From Manduca sexta (lineage: Eukaryota > Arthropoda > Insecta > Lepidoptera > Sphingidae), in NCBI RefSeq assembly GCF_014839805.1, contig NC_051119.1:9355245-9419244 (forward strand): DNA of 64,000 nt. Reading direction: 5' to 3'. The translations under genes were made by a program, and so were the position numbers. The first letter of the stretch is position 1; the number at the start of each line of letters is the position of its first letter. Positions 12,201 through 22,790 of the stretch are shown piece after piece. Below the pieces are notes generated by a model. It had not been told where the DNA came from. It did not search any database and saw nothing but the letters and a program-made list of their open reading frames with translations.

Positions 12201-12960
12201 TCACTTGAGATCAAAAAATCGTAACCTTTTTGTAAAGACTGATGTTACTGCAAGCTCATACTTTTCTGCTTTTATTTAATAACCTCTCATAATTTACCAT
12301 TGACCAAAATGGTTTCCATCGAAAAAAATGTAGACAATTTTTAGAGATTAATAAAAAAATCTGGCAATACGGGTCAATCACAATCATTCGTCATTTACCA
12401 TCAAGCGATCAGTCCAGCTGTCAGCTCTAAAACCACCGAAGTCGAAAACAATAACAAACAAATTCATATACGATATCGTCACGAGTAACGCAAAGCAAAC
12501 GATATTCTAACACCAATGCGAAATTAATATCGGCGAGTTGACTCAAACTTCATATTACTTGGATCTTCGCTAGTCGTGTAAGATTTATCGAGAGCTTGGT
12601 AAAGTAGTGAAATGAGTTCTAGTTAAAAAAGCTATCAAAGGTATAGATAGCGTTTGGTTGGTATTTTATTTTAGAAAACATTCGAGATTAAAAGATGTGG
12701 ATTTATTTTAGTCTCTTCTGCTTCTTGTTTATTCAAGATTTCATCTTGATTTATTTATTTTGGCGGTTCTTGGATTTTGCTTCTCTTAATGTTTGCGATG
12801 TTTTTCGGTTCACTTTATATAATATTATGTACTTTTATTTATAGCTTATCTAACTTTGTTATTTCTCTTGGATTTTATATTCAAGATTAAACCATCTGTA
12901 TCCGTTAAACTCGCTCTATATAACATTTAATATTTAATTGTATATTTTCTTTGGTTTCAG
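9216..12960. other. Presumed brp intron, AT-rich, one SINE
   Basis: Apart from the SINE A copy at 10275-10525, I see no repeat I can name and no exon-like stretch. The exon preceding 12961 in Drosophila Brp (ending ...LSTENQ, phase 0) was looked for by eye and not found. Confidence 0.5.
10275..10525 (+). repeat. SINE family A copy
   Basis: Diverged head (gatggcagagcattgagagt; gcacagattcaaaa) and the usual tail with 'gtggtagactaaggcctaat' and 'taggctgatattat'. Confidence 0.65.
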
Positions 12961-13110
12961 AAACAAGCGATGCTTGTGCGCCAACTAGAAGAGGAATTAA
13001 GACTACGCATGCGTCAACCAGCTCCTGAATTACAACAACAACTAGAGGCATTATTCGCTGAAAACGAACATCTACAAAGAGAGATAGCTATATTGAGGGA
13101 CACTATAAAG
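12961..13110 (+). CDS. brp: brp exon A (first exon seen), coiled coil
   Basis: The exon follows a good acceptor (ctttggtttcag) and ends before the donor gtataa; it is 50 whole codons, phase 0 to phase 0. It encodes residues 1-50 of the window protein, beginning KQAMLVRQLEEELRLRMRQP and ending REIAILRDTIK. This is the start of the highly conserved ERC-homologous half of Brp. The segment is charged, heptad-rich and without membrane segments. There is no usable start codon, so it is an internal exon and the true N-terminus lies further 5'. Confidence 0.95.
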
Positions 13111-13335
13111 GTATAAAAGATTATATATATTTCCAATTGTCCTGAAGACATACAACTTCTGACTTTATTCTGTACCTAATAACGTGGTATATAAATAAAT
13201 GGCTTATTAATTGGAAGCACCTGTCGACGCTGTTAATAAAACCTTACTTTATACTAAATAAAGTACAGGATGCAAAAAAATATCAGTTGAACTATTCTGT
13301 TATTTTTGTTTTGAAAAACTTTTATTTACCTCCAG

Positions 13336-13432
13336 GAACTTGAGCTACGGATCGAAACGCAAAAGCAAACATTACAGGCCAGAGATGAGAGCATCAAAAA
13401 GTTACTTGAAATGCTTCAAAACAAGGGGATGG
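13336..13432 (+). CDS. brp: brp exon B, coiled coil
   Basis: Acceptor ctccag, donor gtacgt; 97 nt, entering in phase 0 and leaving one base of a split Gly codon. It encodes residues 51-83, ELELRIETQKQTLQARDES followed by IKKLLEMLQNKGM. This is nearly identical to the Drosophila Brp segment and conserved with vertebrate ERC. It is separated from exon C by only 74 bp. Confidence 0.95.
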
Positions 13433-13506
13433 GTACGTACCAACTGATCCATATAATGTAATGGCCATAATTGGACAAAGGTTTGTACAAATCCGAATAC
13501 TTTCAG

Positions 13507-13562
13507 GTAAAGAGGAAGAGCGACAAATGTTCCAACAAATGCAGGCCATGGCACAAAAACAG
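13507..13562 (+). CDS. brp: brp exon C (small), coiled coil
   Basis: A 56-nt exon between acceptor actttcag and donor gtgatt. It completes a split Gly codon and encodes KEEERQMFQQMQAMAQKQ (residues 84-101). The exon ends in phase 0, so it can join either the cassette at 14470 or exon D at 16070 without a frame change. In the Drosophila protein as I know it, this block runs straight into LDEFRLEIQ, which is exon D; this makes the cassette optional. Confidence 0.94.
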
Positions 13563-14469
13563 GTGATTATTGTGTCGTAAAATATGAATGTGCTGCATGC
13601 GCTCATAGCACAATTTCCATAAAAGCGGTCACTCCCATGGAAATTTTGCTATGAACATCGTTTGTCGCAACATTAGTTAGTGGTATCTCGTGCACGTCAC
13701 TCTGCTTCCTTACATTTATGTACCGTATACTAGTGTAATCCACATGGGCGTTTTATTTTGTGATACCTTTATCATCGTCACTGTGTCTGTTAGCGTTGCT
13801 CTTGATAGTTTCATTTCATTCATTTCTGACTCTTCAGCCGAATGTGATTGTGGTGACGCATCTGTGTTCATTGGGCGACACACTTGTTGGCTTCACACTG
13901 ACATGTTAACTCTCGCTTACCACCTGCGCGGACTTTCAACCTTTCTGTGACACTGTCAGCTTGTACCCTCAGCACCATATCGTTTTCTTATTCATGTCCT
14001 GCCACCTACACGTCGATATTCAATACATTTTTATACTATATCAAACCTGAAACCTTCAATTCGGTCCAAACACGAACAAAATTTGTACTCCTACACGAAC
14101 ACGTCAAATTCACGACATTGCATGTTTAGCAGCTCATTATGTCCCCGTCACACGAACCTTAGAAGAGACCGTCTCGTGTAAAGTATTATTGGACGTTATG
14201 TTGAGCATTCATTTCTTTAGAGGCCAAAATTTTGTTTTGTACCGCCTTGACCTGGGGCTGCGTCGCGTCGACGACGCGTCGCGTTTGCCGCGAGCATGCC
14301 GCTCGTATCTGCGGGTAGTGGTTGAGTGTAGTAGCGCGCGGCGGGTGGTCGCGGCGGCGCGGCGGAGCCCCAGCAGCCAGCGCGCGGCGAGACGCGTACG
14401 TAGGGCGTGTGCCGAGCGGAGCCGCCGGCGGGGGCGGCGGCGGCGGCTGACCTCTCGCGTGACTGGCAG
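13563..14469 (+). other. brp intron before the cassette exon
   Basis: The left part is ordinary intron. From about 14230 to the cassette the DNA becomes very GC- and CpG-rich, with overlapping long open frames on both strands. These frames are a by-product of high GC and have no recognisable product. Confidence 0.7.
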
Positions 14470-14733
14470 GAGCTCAAGGCGACGGCGGACACGCTGCGGG
14501 CGCTGCAGGCGCAGCTGGAGCGCGCGCTCGCCGCGGCCGGCCTGCCCGGCGGCAGCGCGGGCGCCACACTCACCGCCGTGCTCGAGACCAAGGAAGCACG
14601 CATCGCGACGCTGGAGCGGCAGGTTGCGTTGCTCGAGAGCGAGCTGGCCGCGCTGGTGTCGCCGCCGCCGCCCTCGCTCGCGCCCTCGCACGCCTCGCTA
14701 TACGATAAGGCCGACCCTCCGTTCAAGAGACAA
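14470..14733 (+). CDS. brp: brp alternative cassette exon, CpG-rich, coiled coil plus Pro linker
   Basis: An 88-codon phase-0 exon between acceptor cgtgactggcag and the strong donor gtaagt. It begins ELKATADTLRALQAQLERAL, has a Gly/Ala linker, then LETKEARIATLERQVALLE, a run of prolines, and ends ADPPFKRQ. The segment LETKEARIATLERQ resembles vertebrate ERC in the equivalent place (a MKDxKIxxLExxI-type block), so it is probably an ancestral ERC segment that can be skipped. The exon and its flanks (about 14230-14900) are far richer in G+C and CpG than neighbouring exons. The open frame continues 5' to a GTG at 14407 and 3' past the donor to a stop at 14860-14862, but no ATG supports a separate start. 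That inclusion is optional is an inference from phase and from the Drosophila order. Confidence 0.82.
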
Positions 14734-16069
14734 GTAAGTTTTCTGCTGAACGACGTGCGCGTGATGAAGGACGGGCGCACGTCGGCGCCGCCGGCGCGGC
14801 CGCGGCCGGCGCTGCGCGCGCCTGCGCGCCGCTCGCCCTACTGTAGTGCCACCACTCTGTGACTGCGCGCCGCCGCTCGTCGCCCGTCGCCCCCGTCGAC
14901 GATACACCATACACCACTACCGTGTCAATTTATCGCTTTAAGTCCGAACTTAGCCGAAGTCGTCGCCGACTGTGTTGAATCGTTATATTTTTATGTGAAA
15001 CTTGTTCGTTGTTAAAGCTATTTTTATTAAAATTAGATAAATTATATTCTTGAACAGATGTCGATGGAAATATTTTTGTTAAATAGGGCCTTAGTCGAAG
15101 CGAACGTTAGAGTTAGATGTTAATGTACGTTACGTACTGTAGGCGGAGCGTGCGAGCGCGCTCTCGCTGGCGCCGACTCGATCTCCGACCGGACGATCCA
15201 CTCGCGGAGATAGACTGTTACCAAACAAAAGACTGTGCAGCTCGAACGCATCCAACGACACCTTCGAGTACGTGTATTGTACAATGTACTACATGTTGGT
15301 TGCCATGAGTACATCACATGCGTAATGCGTATAGTGTGATATATTATGTATTATTGATTTGGTCATGTTGTGCTTTCGGTGTGCGTGTCCCATCGGCGAG
15401 CCGGCTGCTCCCGCCGCCCGTCTCACCCGCCATTAACATCAACAGTAGCTCATCACAGTCCCGACCTCTCTCATGTAGTGGTCATGTCATCAGTCTGTCT
15501 CACAATAACGGTAGATAAATGTATCACAACGTTGGCGCCCGTACATTTCAGTTAATCTCATGTCCAACTATTGGTACTATTAGCAGCTCGAGCTTGGAAA
15601 ACTTTCTAGTGCCCATCGATCCTGCGACCATCTGTCCATCCGTACATTAGTTTAGAGTAGAAAGTTTTCCAGCCACCTACATTGTACTGTTTTGGTGTAC
15701 ATTCACTGGAGACAATGGTTATAATACGAAGGTATGCATGTTATATAACGTGTGTATTGAAATGTCTTCCACGACACTGTGGTGTCGGCATTGTTGGAGG
15801 CATTTCCCTGTACTTATGATACTAACGTAAAGCTTGCGTCGCTTCTCATACATCGATACTAATCATCGCGTCGGTCGCCGAGACCAAACGAACGTAGATT
15901 GGGATTTAATCAGTTTCATTATCGCCATCACTATTGCCTAAAGTAGATAGTTTCTTTTGATATGAATATACTCGTATTTGATGGAGTCTTCCAACGTTTT
16001 GTTCTATTAATGTATGTTTGGATTTATCTAATTCTACACCGACTTTCGGATGGATGGAATGATGAGCAG
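14734..16069 (+). other. brp intron after the cassette exon
   Basis: GC-rich until about 14900, with the open frame from the cassette running on to a stop at 14862. After that it is ordinary intron with several short open frames of no recognisable content. Confidence 0.65.
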
Positions 16070-16237
16070 CTGGACGAGTTCCGGCTTGAGATCCAGCGCA
16101 GAGACCAGGAGATCCTCGCGATGGCGGCCAAGATGAAGGCGCTGGAGGAGCAGCACCAGGACTACCAGCGGCACATAGCCGTGCTCAAGGAATCTCTCTG
16201 CGCCAAGGAGGAACACTACAGCATGCTGCAGACAGAT
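16070..16237 (+). CDS. brp: brp exon D, ERC-conserved coiled coil
   Basis: It encodes 56 codons, LDEFRLEIQRRDQEILAMAA through EEQHQDYQRHIAVLKESL to EHYSMLQTD (residues 102-157), then donor gtacgt. This is one of the best-conserved blocks between Brp and vertebrate ERC1/ERC2. The acceptor is ambiguous by one codon: gatgag|CAG or gatgagcag|CTG. I chose the latter because exon C already supplies the Gln before LDEF in Drosophila. An upstream in-frame ATG at 15962 lies in intron sequence and is not used. Confidence 0.95.
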
Positions 16238-16694
16238 GTACGTATGCTTGCTGCTAACAAATTCATGTTTCTGTAAATCATGCGGACTTGTTTTAAACAT
16301 GAGTATATTTCGATTCGAGCGACTATAAAATTAGGAGTCACGTAATTGTAGGTTTGATCCCTAGAATTAGTGATGCGTGGATTAAATGGAAATATTTCCT
16401 TCGTACCTAGACTGCACTTCATAGTTGCTATTGACGTGATCTCTACTTTAAATATATTATCTTTGGAGAGCTCGTATTTTTATAAACGTCGTACTAAACG
16501 TCTGTAATTTATCTATGTCAAAATACATAAATAACAAAATAATTCAATTAATATATTCTCTGCACTTTGTAAAACAGACTGAACTTTAGCTTATAACACA
16601 AACTTCAGTTCATTAAAGTCTACAGAAATACTTGATTATTGCAAGAGAGATATATAGGAATATTTAAAATAATTAATTTTTATTGTCTATGCAG

Positions 16695-16841
16695 GTCGAA
16701 GAACTGAAAGCACGTTTAGACGAAAAGAGCAGATTGGTTGAAAAGAAAACAGCAGCAGCGCTAGCGGCCGCACATGAACTGGCAGAACTAAGAGATCATT
16801 CAGAAATAAAAGATCGAAAGATTAATGTGCTGCAGAGAAAG
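16695..16841 (+). CDS. brp: brp exon E, coiled coil
   Basis: Acceptor ttgtctatgcag, donor gtaaga; 49 codons in phase 0, residues 158-206. It runs VEELKARLDEKSRLVEKKT, then an Ala-rich stretch, then LRDHSEIKDRKINVLQRK. The KDRKINVLQRK end continues into IENLEDLLKEKDNQ of exon F exactly as in Drosophila Brp and vertebrate ERC. Confidence 0.95.
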
Positions 16842-17894
16842 GTAAGAAAACAGACGAAGATGATTGTAGTAGGTAGTTAATAGTTTCCAAAGAAGTAATA
16901 ATATCTATTGTAATTAAAAGTAAAAGTATTCGCTATTACTGGTCCTTTATCCCCAGTATAGCTTTGCTAGTAAGTATTATTATAAACTGTGATAATATAT
17001 TTGTTGTATGCGTAGTTAATAACGAGAATCTATTTAAGTTTAAGAAAGACAAGATCTCTTTTAGTGTAATAAATGTAAAAATATTTAACCATTCAGTACT
17101 ATCGTAATATCAGGTCGGAGTAAAATACACAGCCATTTTGCGACAGAGTTAGCTTTTAGAAACTCATAAATAAAATATGTCTCTGGTAAATGTGCTCGAT
17201 CCTTGTCAACGCAAAATGTCTCTTATTTGTCAAGAGTGTTATGCCAATATCAATCATGTTAGTTTTTACATAAGCATCAAGTTCTTGCTCACATCTTTTT
17301 GTATGTTTATTATATTCAATTACGTCCACCAAAGTCAACTTAGCAAAATAGATTTACTCGATTTTCTTTCGTAAAAGCATCTGTGATATTTGTATATTTA
17401 TTTTATGTTTCTGTTTATTTATATCTGTGTATTTTAGTTTCGTATAAATTTCAAAGTAATACTTATTTTTATATCAAATAAAAATTGCAAGAGTCAATAG
17501 TGGTATTCATTAAGTCTGAATCTGACGGTAAGCGATCTAGACGGTTTTTAATTAAGCCAAGCTGAGATGAAGCTTATGATCTGGCTTTACGTTACATTTT
17601 GTAAAAAAATTACGGACGAGGCCGCACTCGGCTGCAGAAAAATAATTTTTAAGAGAAAGAAGTTAGTGATAGTTTTATTAAAACAGTTGCCGATGTTTGT
17701 AAGCAAATATCAAATAGTATTATAAGGAAATCGATATTTTTAAAAGTAGAATGATTAGAATAGTTGATAGAATTAAAATTAATTAGATAGAATAATTGAT
17801 AGAATGTACCTTAAATTTTTTTGCTTAGATTTGAACCTGTAAATTTGAATTAATTTCTTTTTTCAAACGAGAACTGGCCTGTTGAAACTGAATA

Positions 17895-18005
17895 TACACA
17901 GGCTGATCCCGGAACACGACACACTAACGTGACCCACTATGGCAGGTTTTAACACCTTGTTTACGGTGGTTGCTATCCCGGCGGATATAAAATATATTCA
18001 ACCAC
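17895..18005 (-). repeat. Dispersed repeat also present at 46935-47045
   Basis: 'acactaacgtgacccactat...ggttttaacaccttg...gttgctat' here corresponds in inverted orientation to 'caaggtgttaaaacc...agcggcccacgtaagtgtgt' at 46970-47035. Two copies only; family unknown. Confidence 0.6.
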
Positions 18006-18071
18006 CAGCAATTTAAGACCAACAGCCTGGAATTTTGTATTACCTTTTTTTAGATTCAAGTTGAACTCACC

Positions 18072-18290
18072 ACGAATGCGTTCTTATGACGTAATTTCAA
18101 CTCCTCGATCTGAAGCAGTAACTTCATGGCTTGAATTTTAAATATAGAGCTATTTCTCAAAGCTTTTAACTGTTCAGTCACGTATCTTCGTAATTCAAGC
18201 ATATCACAAACCTCTTTGGAAATTCCGACACTGGACCGTGCATAAATAATTCTGACTGCCTCTACTTTGTCAATCATGTTTCTATTAAAA
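18072..18290 (-). CDS. Candidate antisense exon nested in a brp intron
   Basis: On the minus strand an open frame (extending 18457-18056 in all) contains MIDKVEAVRIIYARSSVGIS, KEVCDMLELRRYVTEQLKAL and IQAMKLLLQIEELKLRHKNA then FV. It is followed at once by a consensus donor GTGAGT (stop only 12 bases later). Possible acceptors are the AGs before the Asn-Met near 18290. The helix-rich sequence looks like protein rather than chance intron. I recognise no family and found no partner exons. It could be a processed gene fragment. Confidence 0.35.
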
Positions 18291-19662
18291 TTAATTATAA
18301 TCTGTATATACAAGATAAGATTAATATTGGTGTCAACATTTTTTCCACGGACTGGAACCCGATCCAATTTCGAATCGTTCATTCGTTCAAATTCGTTCAG
18401 TTGAGTGATTCGGTCCAACGGGTTCCGTCGGATCATCAAACACTCAACTACAAACATACAATACTAAGCGTTACTCTTCATATTTATTTCGCAAATCATT
18501 TTTTACATAAGGAATATTTTCGTAAATCTATTTCATCGAAACTGCCTACAGAAGGACTTTAGTTTTATTGTGTGTATTAAAGATTTCAGATAAATTTTAT
18601 ATCTGTCGGGTAAAGCCGTATCTATACTCAAGGTTTTAATTCGACGGAGTAGTTTGACAACTGGTAATTCACTGATGTTGCCAGTTAACCCTTACGCTGA
18701 TCCTAATGATAATATCAGATCCTATCGATAAAACAGAACGGTCATACAATAATACTGTCCCACTGTTGGGCACAGTGGGTTTTATGATTGTTTAAATTCT
18801 ATAATGATATTTTAATATTTCAAAGGATATAGTCTAAAATTACATGAATTCCTCCAAAACCGTTATTTTTAATTAATTCATTCTGTATACTTAGTTCACT
18901 CAGTTCATTTTCATGAATGCAAATGCGCGATATTATTAACTGATAACAATACATCGCAGCGCAAGGGGGAAGGTATTAATGTCTTGATTTTATTGAATAC
19001 TTAATAATTTACAATAATCTTGTAATTAACGGAATTGAGATATGGACATTTCTTCAAGACTTCATCTATCAAATGATTTCGTCCAATTGCAAACTCGATT
19101 TAAAAAGTATTTTATATTATACAACTGTAGCTATCACATAAAATATAACCATCGACTCTCAAAACTTATCGAAGTCGTCGCCAATGTTTGATCAAGATAT
19201 CTCTAAAATCTACCAGATTCTATATTTCCGAACGTACCCTGTTTAAATTTAATTTGCTCGAGGACTACATGAAGTAATTTTGTCCTGCTATCTTTGATCG
19301 AATTAATTACATCTCGAATTCGTACGTGCCCGGTCTAGCCGTTTCTTAATAACGAATGTATTAAGTTAACCTCGTTATCCATAAACATTGGCTTAGGGAT
19401 AATGTAGCCACTTCCTTTCACCTTGCTAATTAACTTTATTTCAAAAGTAATTAGTATTCCCTTTGTAGTGTTTAAATTATGCTTCTTATTACGTAAATTT
19501 CGTATATTCTGTACCCCATTGTAATTATTTGTGTATGTGTTATTATTTTATTCCAAGGTATGTTTATTTTTTGTTTGTTTATTTTGGTTTAATTTATTTT
19601 TGTATTTTTATTTTTATAATCTTCCTGTGTCCAATTGTGAGTACAGTAGAGATTATTTTCAG

Positions 19663-20408
19663 ATCGAAAATTTAGAGGATCTTCTTAAAGAAAAAGATAA
19701 CCAAGTCGACATGGCCAGAGCTAGATTGAATGCCATGCAAGCCCATCATTGTTCTTCTGAAGGCGCATTATCTTCACTAGAGGAAGTTATAGGTGACAAG
19801 GAAAAACAAATACAACAACTCAGAGAGCAAAGAGATAGAGCAGAACACGAGAAAAATGAAGAAAGAGAACTGCATGAAAGAGAAATAGCTGAATATAAAA
19901 TGAAACTACACGCTCTAGAGAGTGAAGTCGAAAAACTCGGCGCTAGACTCGAAAGAGCTCAGGCAGAGAAAGATAGACTTGAGGCCAAGCTGGAGAGTTC
20001 GCAATCTGAACTCGGAAAGTCTAAGGCAGAGTTGGATAAGGCTGCAAGTGAAGTCGGTAGATCTGGCGCAGACTGGGAAGCAGCTAAACAACGTTTAGCT
20101 AGGCTTGAGCTTGAAAACGAAAGACTTAAACACGAGCTTGAACGTTCCCAGACAACGTTTGGTAGAAGTACATTATCTACTTCTCAAGAGCTTGATAGAA
20201 TACAAGAGAAAGCTGATAAAAGCGCCGCAGAATTGAGACGCACTCAAGCAGAATTAAGAGTGACTCAAGCAGACGCTGAGAGAGCCAGGTCAGAAGCCAG
20301 TGCTTTGCAGGATAAATTAGAGAAGTCTCAAGGCGAAGTATACCGTTTGAAGGCTAAACTAGAAAATGCACAAACTGAACAGGACAGTCTGAAAGAGGAA
20401 TATGATCG
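19663..20408 (+). CDS. brp: brp exon F, long coiled coil
   Basis: A 746-nt exon from acceptor gattattttcag to donor gtaagt. It encodes residues 207-454 plus two bases of Arg 455. It starts IENLEDLLKEKDNQVDMARA, contains HHCSSEGALSSLEEVIGDKE, and then a long series of heptads in the style LEKSQGEVYRLKAKLENAQ. The first third is ERC-homologous; from about residue 310 the sequence enters the insect-specific extended rod. A Ser/Thr patch (TTFGRSTLSTSQELDR) interrupts the rod, as in Drosophila. Confidence 0.96.
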
Positions 20409-20792
20409 GTAAGTGTTCCGTGCTAATATCATTTTAAAAATATCTATTGATTACGACATAGGAAACTGATTTAAAAATTCAGCGAATAAAGTAAAAAGTT
20501 GTAAATTTTGTTCGAAATGCTTTATAGACGGCCCATTGCCCATTCGGAAGTTGTGAAATCATTCATTTACCAAAAATAATCGTGCCTATGTCACATTGTA
20601 GGTACACAAAAGGTTTAATTAAATATAGGTGTTTCTCTAAACGTACGTACTAAAATCAACATGAGTTCCAATTCAAATGCTTTAGCTATTAAATTCCTTA
20701 ATCACAGTAGTATTAAAAATCTTAAAAGTCAATTTATGATTTGTCAATTTTTTTATTATTACGCCTAACTTATTATAATGATTTCCTGACAG

Positions 20793-21003
20793 TCTACAGT
20801 CATCGATAAGCCGCCTGCATTCAGAGCGAGACAAGGCTATTGCAGAACTTGACAAAGCAAGAGAAGAACTTGAAAGAACACAAGCTACTCTCGGCAAGGC
20901 ACAACTGCAACAGGACAAACTCCAAGCCTCACTCGACGCGGCCCATTCAGAGATCGATAAACTGCAAGAGAAACTTGATAAATCTGCTGTTGAAGTTAGA
21001 AAG
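20793..21003 (+). CDS. brp: brp exon G, coiled coil
   Basis: Acceptor tttcctgacag; the first base completes the Arg codon split from exon F. It encodes LQSSISRLHSERDKAIAELD through EKLDKSAVEVRK (residues 455-525), then donor gtaagg. An AG six bases further in (tctacag) was rejected because it puts a stop in frame. The repeats of the form LxxAxxELERTQATLGKAQ match the Drosophila rod. Confidence 0.93.
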
Positions 21004-21439
21004 GTAAGGAATAAATTCTAAGCATTTTTAATAGGTGTAATTCTTTTGTATATAATTGAATGAAGAATGGAGCAAGCCGATTGTATGATGGTAAGTGTTG
21101 GGACTGCTTTTCACGTTAGTCTCATCATCTTCAGTAAAGACTACAAAGTCTTTCAAATCTGAATGCAACAGTTTATTTTATTTATTAAAAGGAACAACTC
21201 ACGAAACATACATCAATACCTGATTAATACAAGGTTCGAAACAAAAGCTAAATGTTGTTTCAATTACGAGTCGTCACAGCATCCACATTGCACAATGCAC
21301 ATAATACAAAATGAATGAAAGGATAAAACAGCTCTTGTACATTGTAATTTAACATCATAGATATTGAAACGATATCCGACAGACCACAAACAGAAAACCA
21401 CATTATTAATAAATATTAAAACTTTAATTTCATCACCAG

Positions 21440-21592
21440 CTGCAAGTTGACCGCGAGAAGCAAGCGTACGACTTCGAGTCGATACAGTCGCAGCTGGACA
21501 AGGCGCTGGGTCAAGCCGCGAGGCTGCAGAAGGAGAGAGACACGGCACAGCTCGATGCAGATAGATTCCGAGACAAGCATGAGAAGGCACAG
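21440..21592 (+). CDS. brp: brp exon H, coiled coil
   Basis: Acceptor catcaccag, donor gttagt; 51 codons, phase 0, residues 526-576. It contains YDFESIQSQLDKALGQAARL followed by QKERDTAQLDADRFRDKHEK, which tracks the Drosophila rod segment with LQSQLDKALGQAARMQKERE. A 7.3-kb intron follows, the largest in the window. Confidence 0.94.
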
Positions 21593-22304
21593 GTTAGTAG
21601 TTATTATATTTAGTTGAAAAAGTAGTTGTTTTAAAACTTATTATACGTAAAATCAACTTTTCAAGTAAATAAAGAATGAACAAAATATAGGCACTAATAA
21701 TTAAAGGATTGATTCGTGCTATAACTATATGACAAATGTTCCTTTTGAAATTATCTATGAATTTTGAAGTCTTAATTGGCGTATCTTTTCATTATTTATA
21801 AAAACTTGCGATAATATAATAGTAATCAATATTCATTTGTGAGAAAAAAAAACAAATTACCTCAATATATTCTCATTCTTTACTTCTACGTATATTATAT
21901 AGATAATAAAATTACCTAGTTACGCTCACCTCGTATTCATTCCACTTCGAATATAAACTTAATTCCACAATTAATGTAGGATTTAACTTCGACGCAAATG
22001 AATTAACTCCAATTCAACCACGCGGTAACATCGTTTACATCATATATTTCGTATATTCGTTGGATGGACAATTGTTTCAACTTGATTCCCTGAATTTTAC
22101 ACAAACTATGCAAATTTGATGCAAATGCCGTTATGGCCTAATGGCCGCTTATTGAAACTGTCCAACGTAATTCAATCAGTGAATAGACCAATTTGATTTA
22201 ATGTTTGCGTTTTCTCTTGCTAAGAATAGGGCATATTTTTGTGTTGATTTAATTTGATAAGGTACAAGTTAATCCAATTATTTTTAGTGTTTATTATTTA
22301 ACTA

Positions 22305-22790
22305 ATTTTTGCTCACGGCTCCGCCCGCGTGAAAGGGTTTTCCGGGATAAAAGTTCCGGGATAGAAAGTAGCCTTTATCCTTCCCAGACTCTCATATCAA
22401 ACATCATCGAAATCTGATGAGTAGTTTTTGAGTTTACCACGTTGAGACAGACACACATATGCGGCGGAGGACTTTGTTAAAAAAAATTTTTTTTTAGTTT
22501 TTTTTATGACGAACAATTCGATCATACCTGACTGTTGAGTAACTTTAACCGTTCACGCAGCGCAAAAACGGAATCTTTCAAAAGAAATAAAATTACCCCA
22601 TTTCTGCAACTTTTTTCGTTGATGCTCCGCTCCTATTGGTGCGTGGGAGTATTGGGAGTATTGGAGCGTGAAACTTCTTCGACAAATTGGCTATCTAACA
22701 CTAATTATTTTTTCAATTCGAAGTAGAACTTCCTGAGATTAGCGTATTCGAACAAACAAACTCTTCAGTTTTATATAATAGTATAGGTAA
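22305..22790 (+). repeat. 'ggctccgcccgcg' dispersed repeat, single-unit form
   Basis: Starts 'tttttgctcacggctccgcc' and ends 'caaactcttcagttttatat' before 'aatagtatag'. It contains one copy of the ~120-bp internal unit ('gctccgctcctattgg...gtagaacttcctgagattag') that is multiplied fivefold at 49888-50502 and threefold at 59139-59502. Confidence 0.7.

Larger units (their letters stand above)
16842..19662 (+). other. brp intron with repeat and antisense candidate
   Basis: AT-rich. It holds the dispersed repeat at 17895-18005 and an antisense open frame at 18056-18457, listed separately. The remainder shows nothing recognisable. Confidence 0.6.

Noticed and set aside
14189..14917. Several long overlapping open frames on both strands around the CpG island, including one starting at 14407
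   Set aside because: They are Arg/Ala/Pro-rich by-products of high GC. The frame at 14407 begins with GTG, not ATG. Only the spliced cassette 14470-14733 is supported by splice sites and ERC similarity.
15962..16069. In-frame ATG upstream of exon D as an alternative start
   Set aside because: The 36 codons are hydrophobic intron-like sequence and a splice acceptor precedes LDEF; no resemblance to Brp.
19531..19662. In-frame ATG upstream of exon F
   Set aside because: The Phe/Leu/Tyr-rich lead is the pyrimidine tract of the splice acceptor, not protein.
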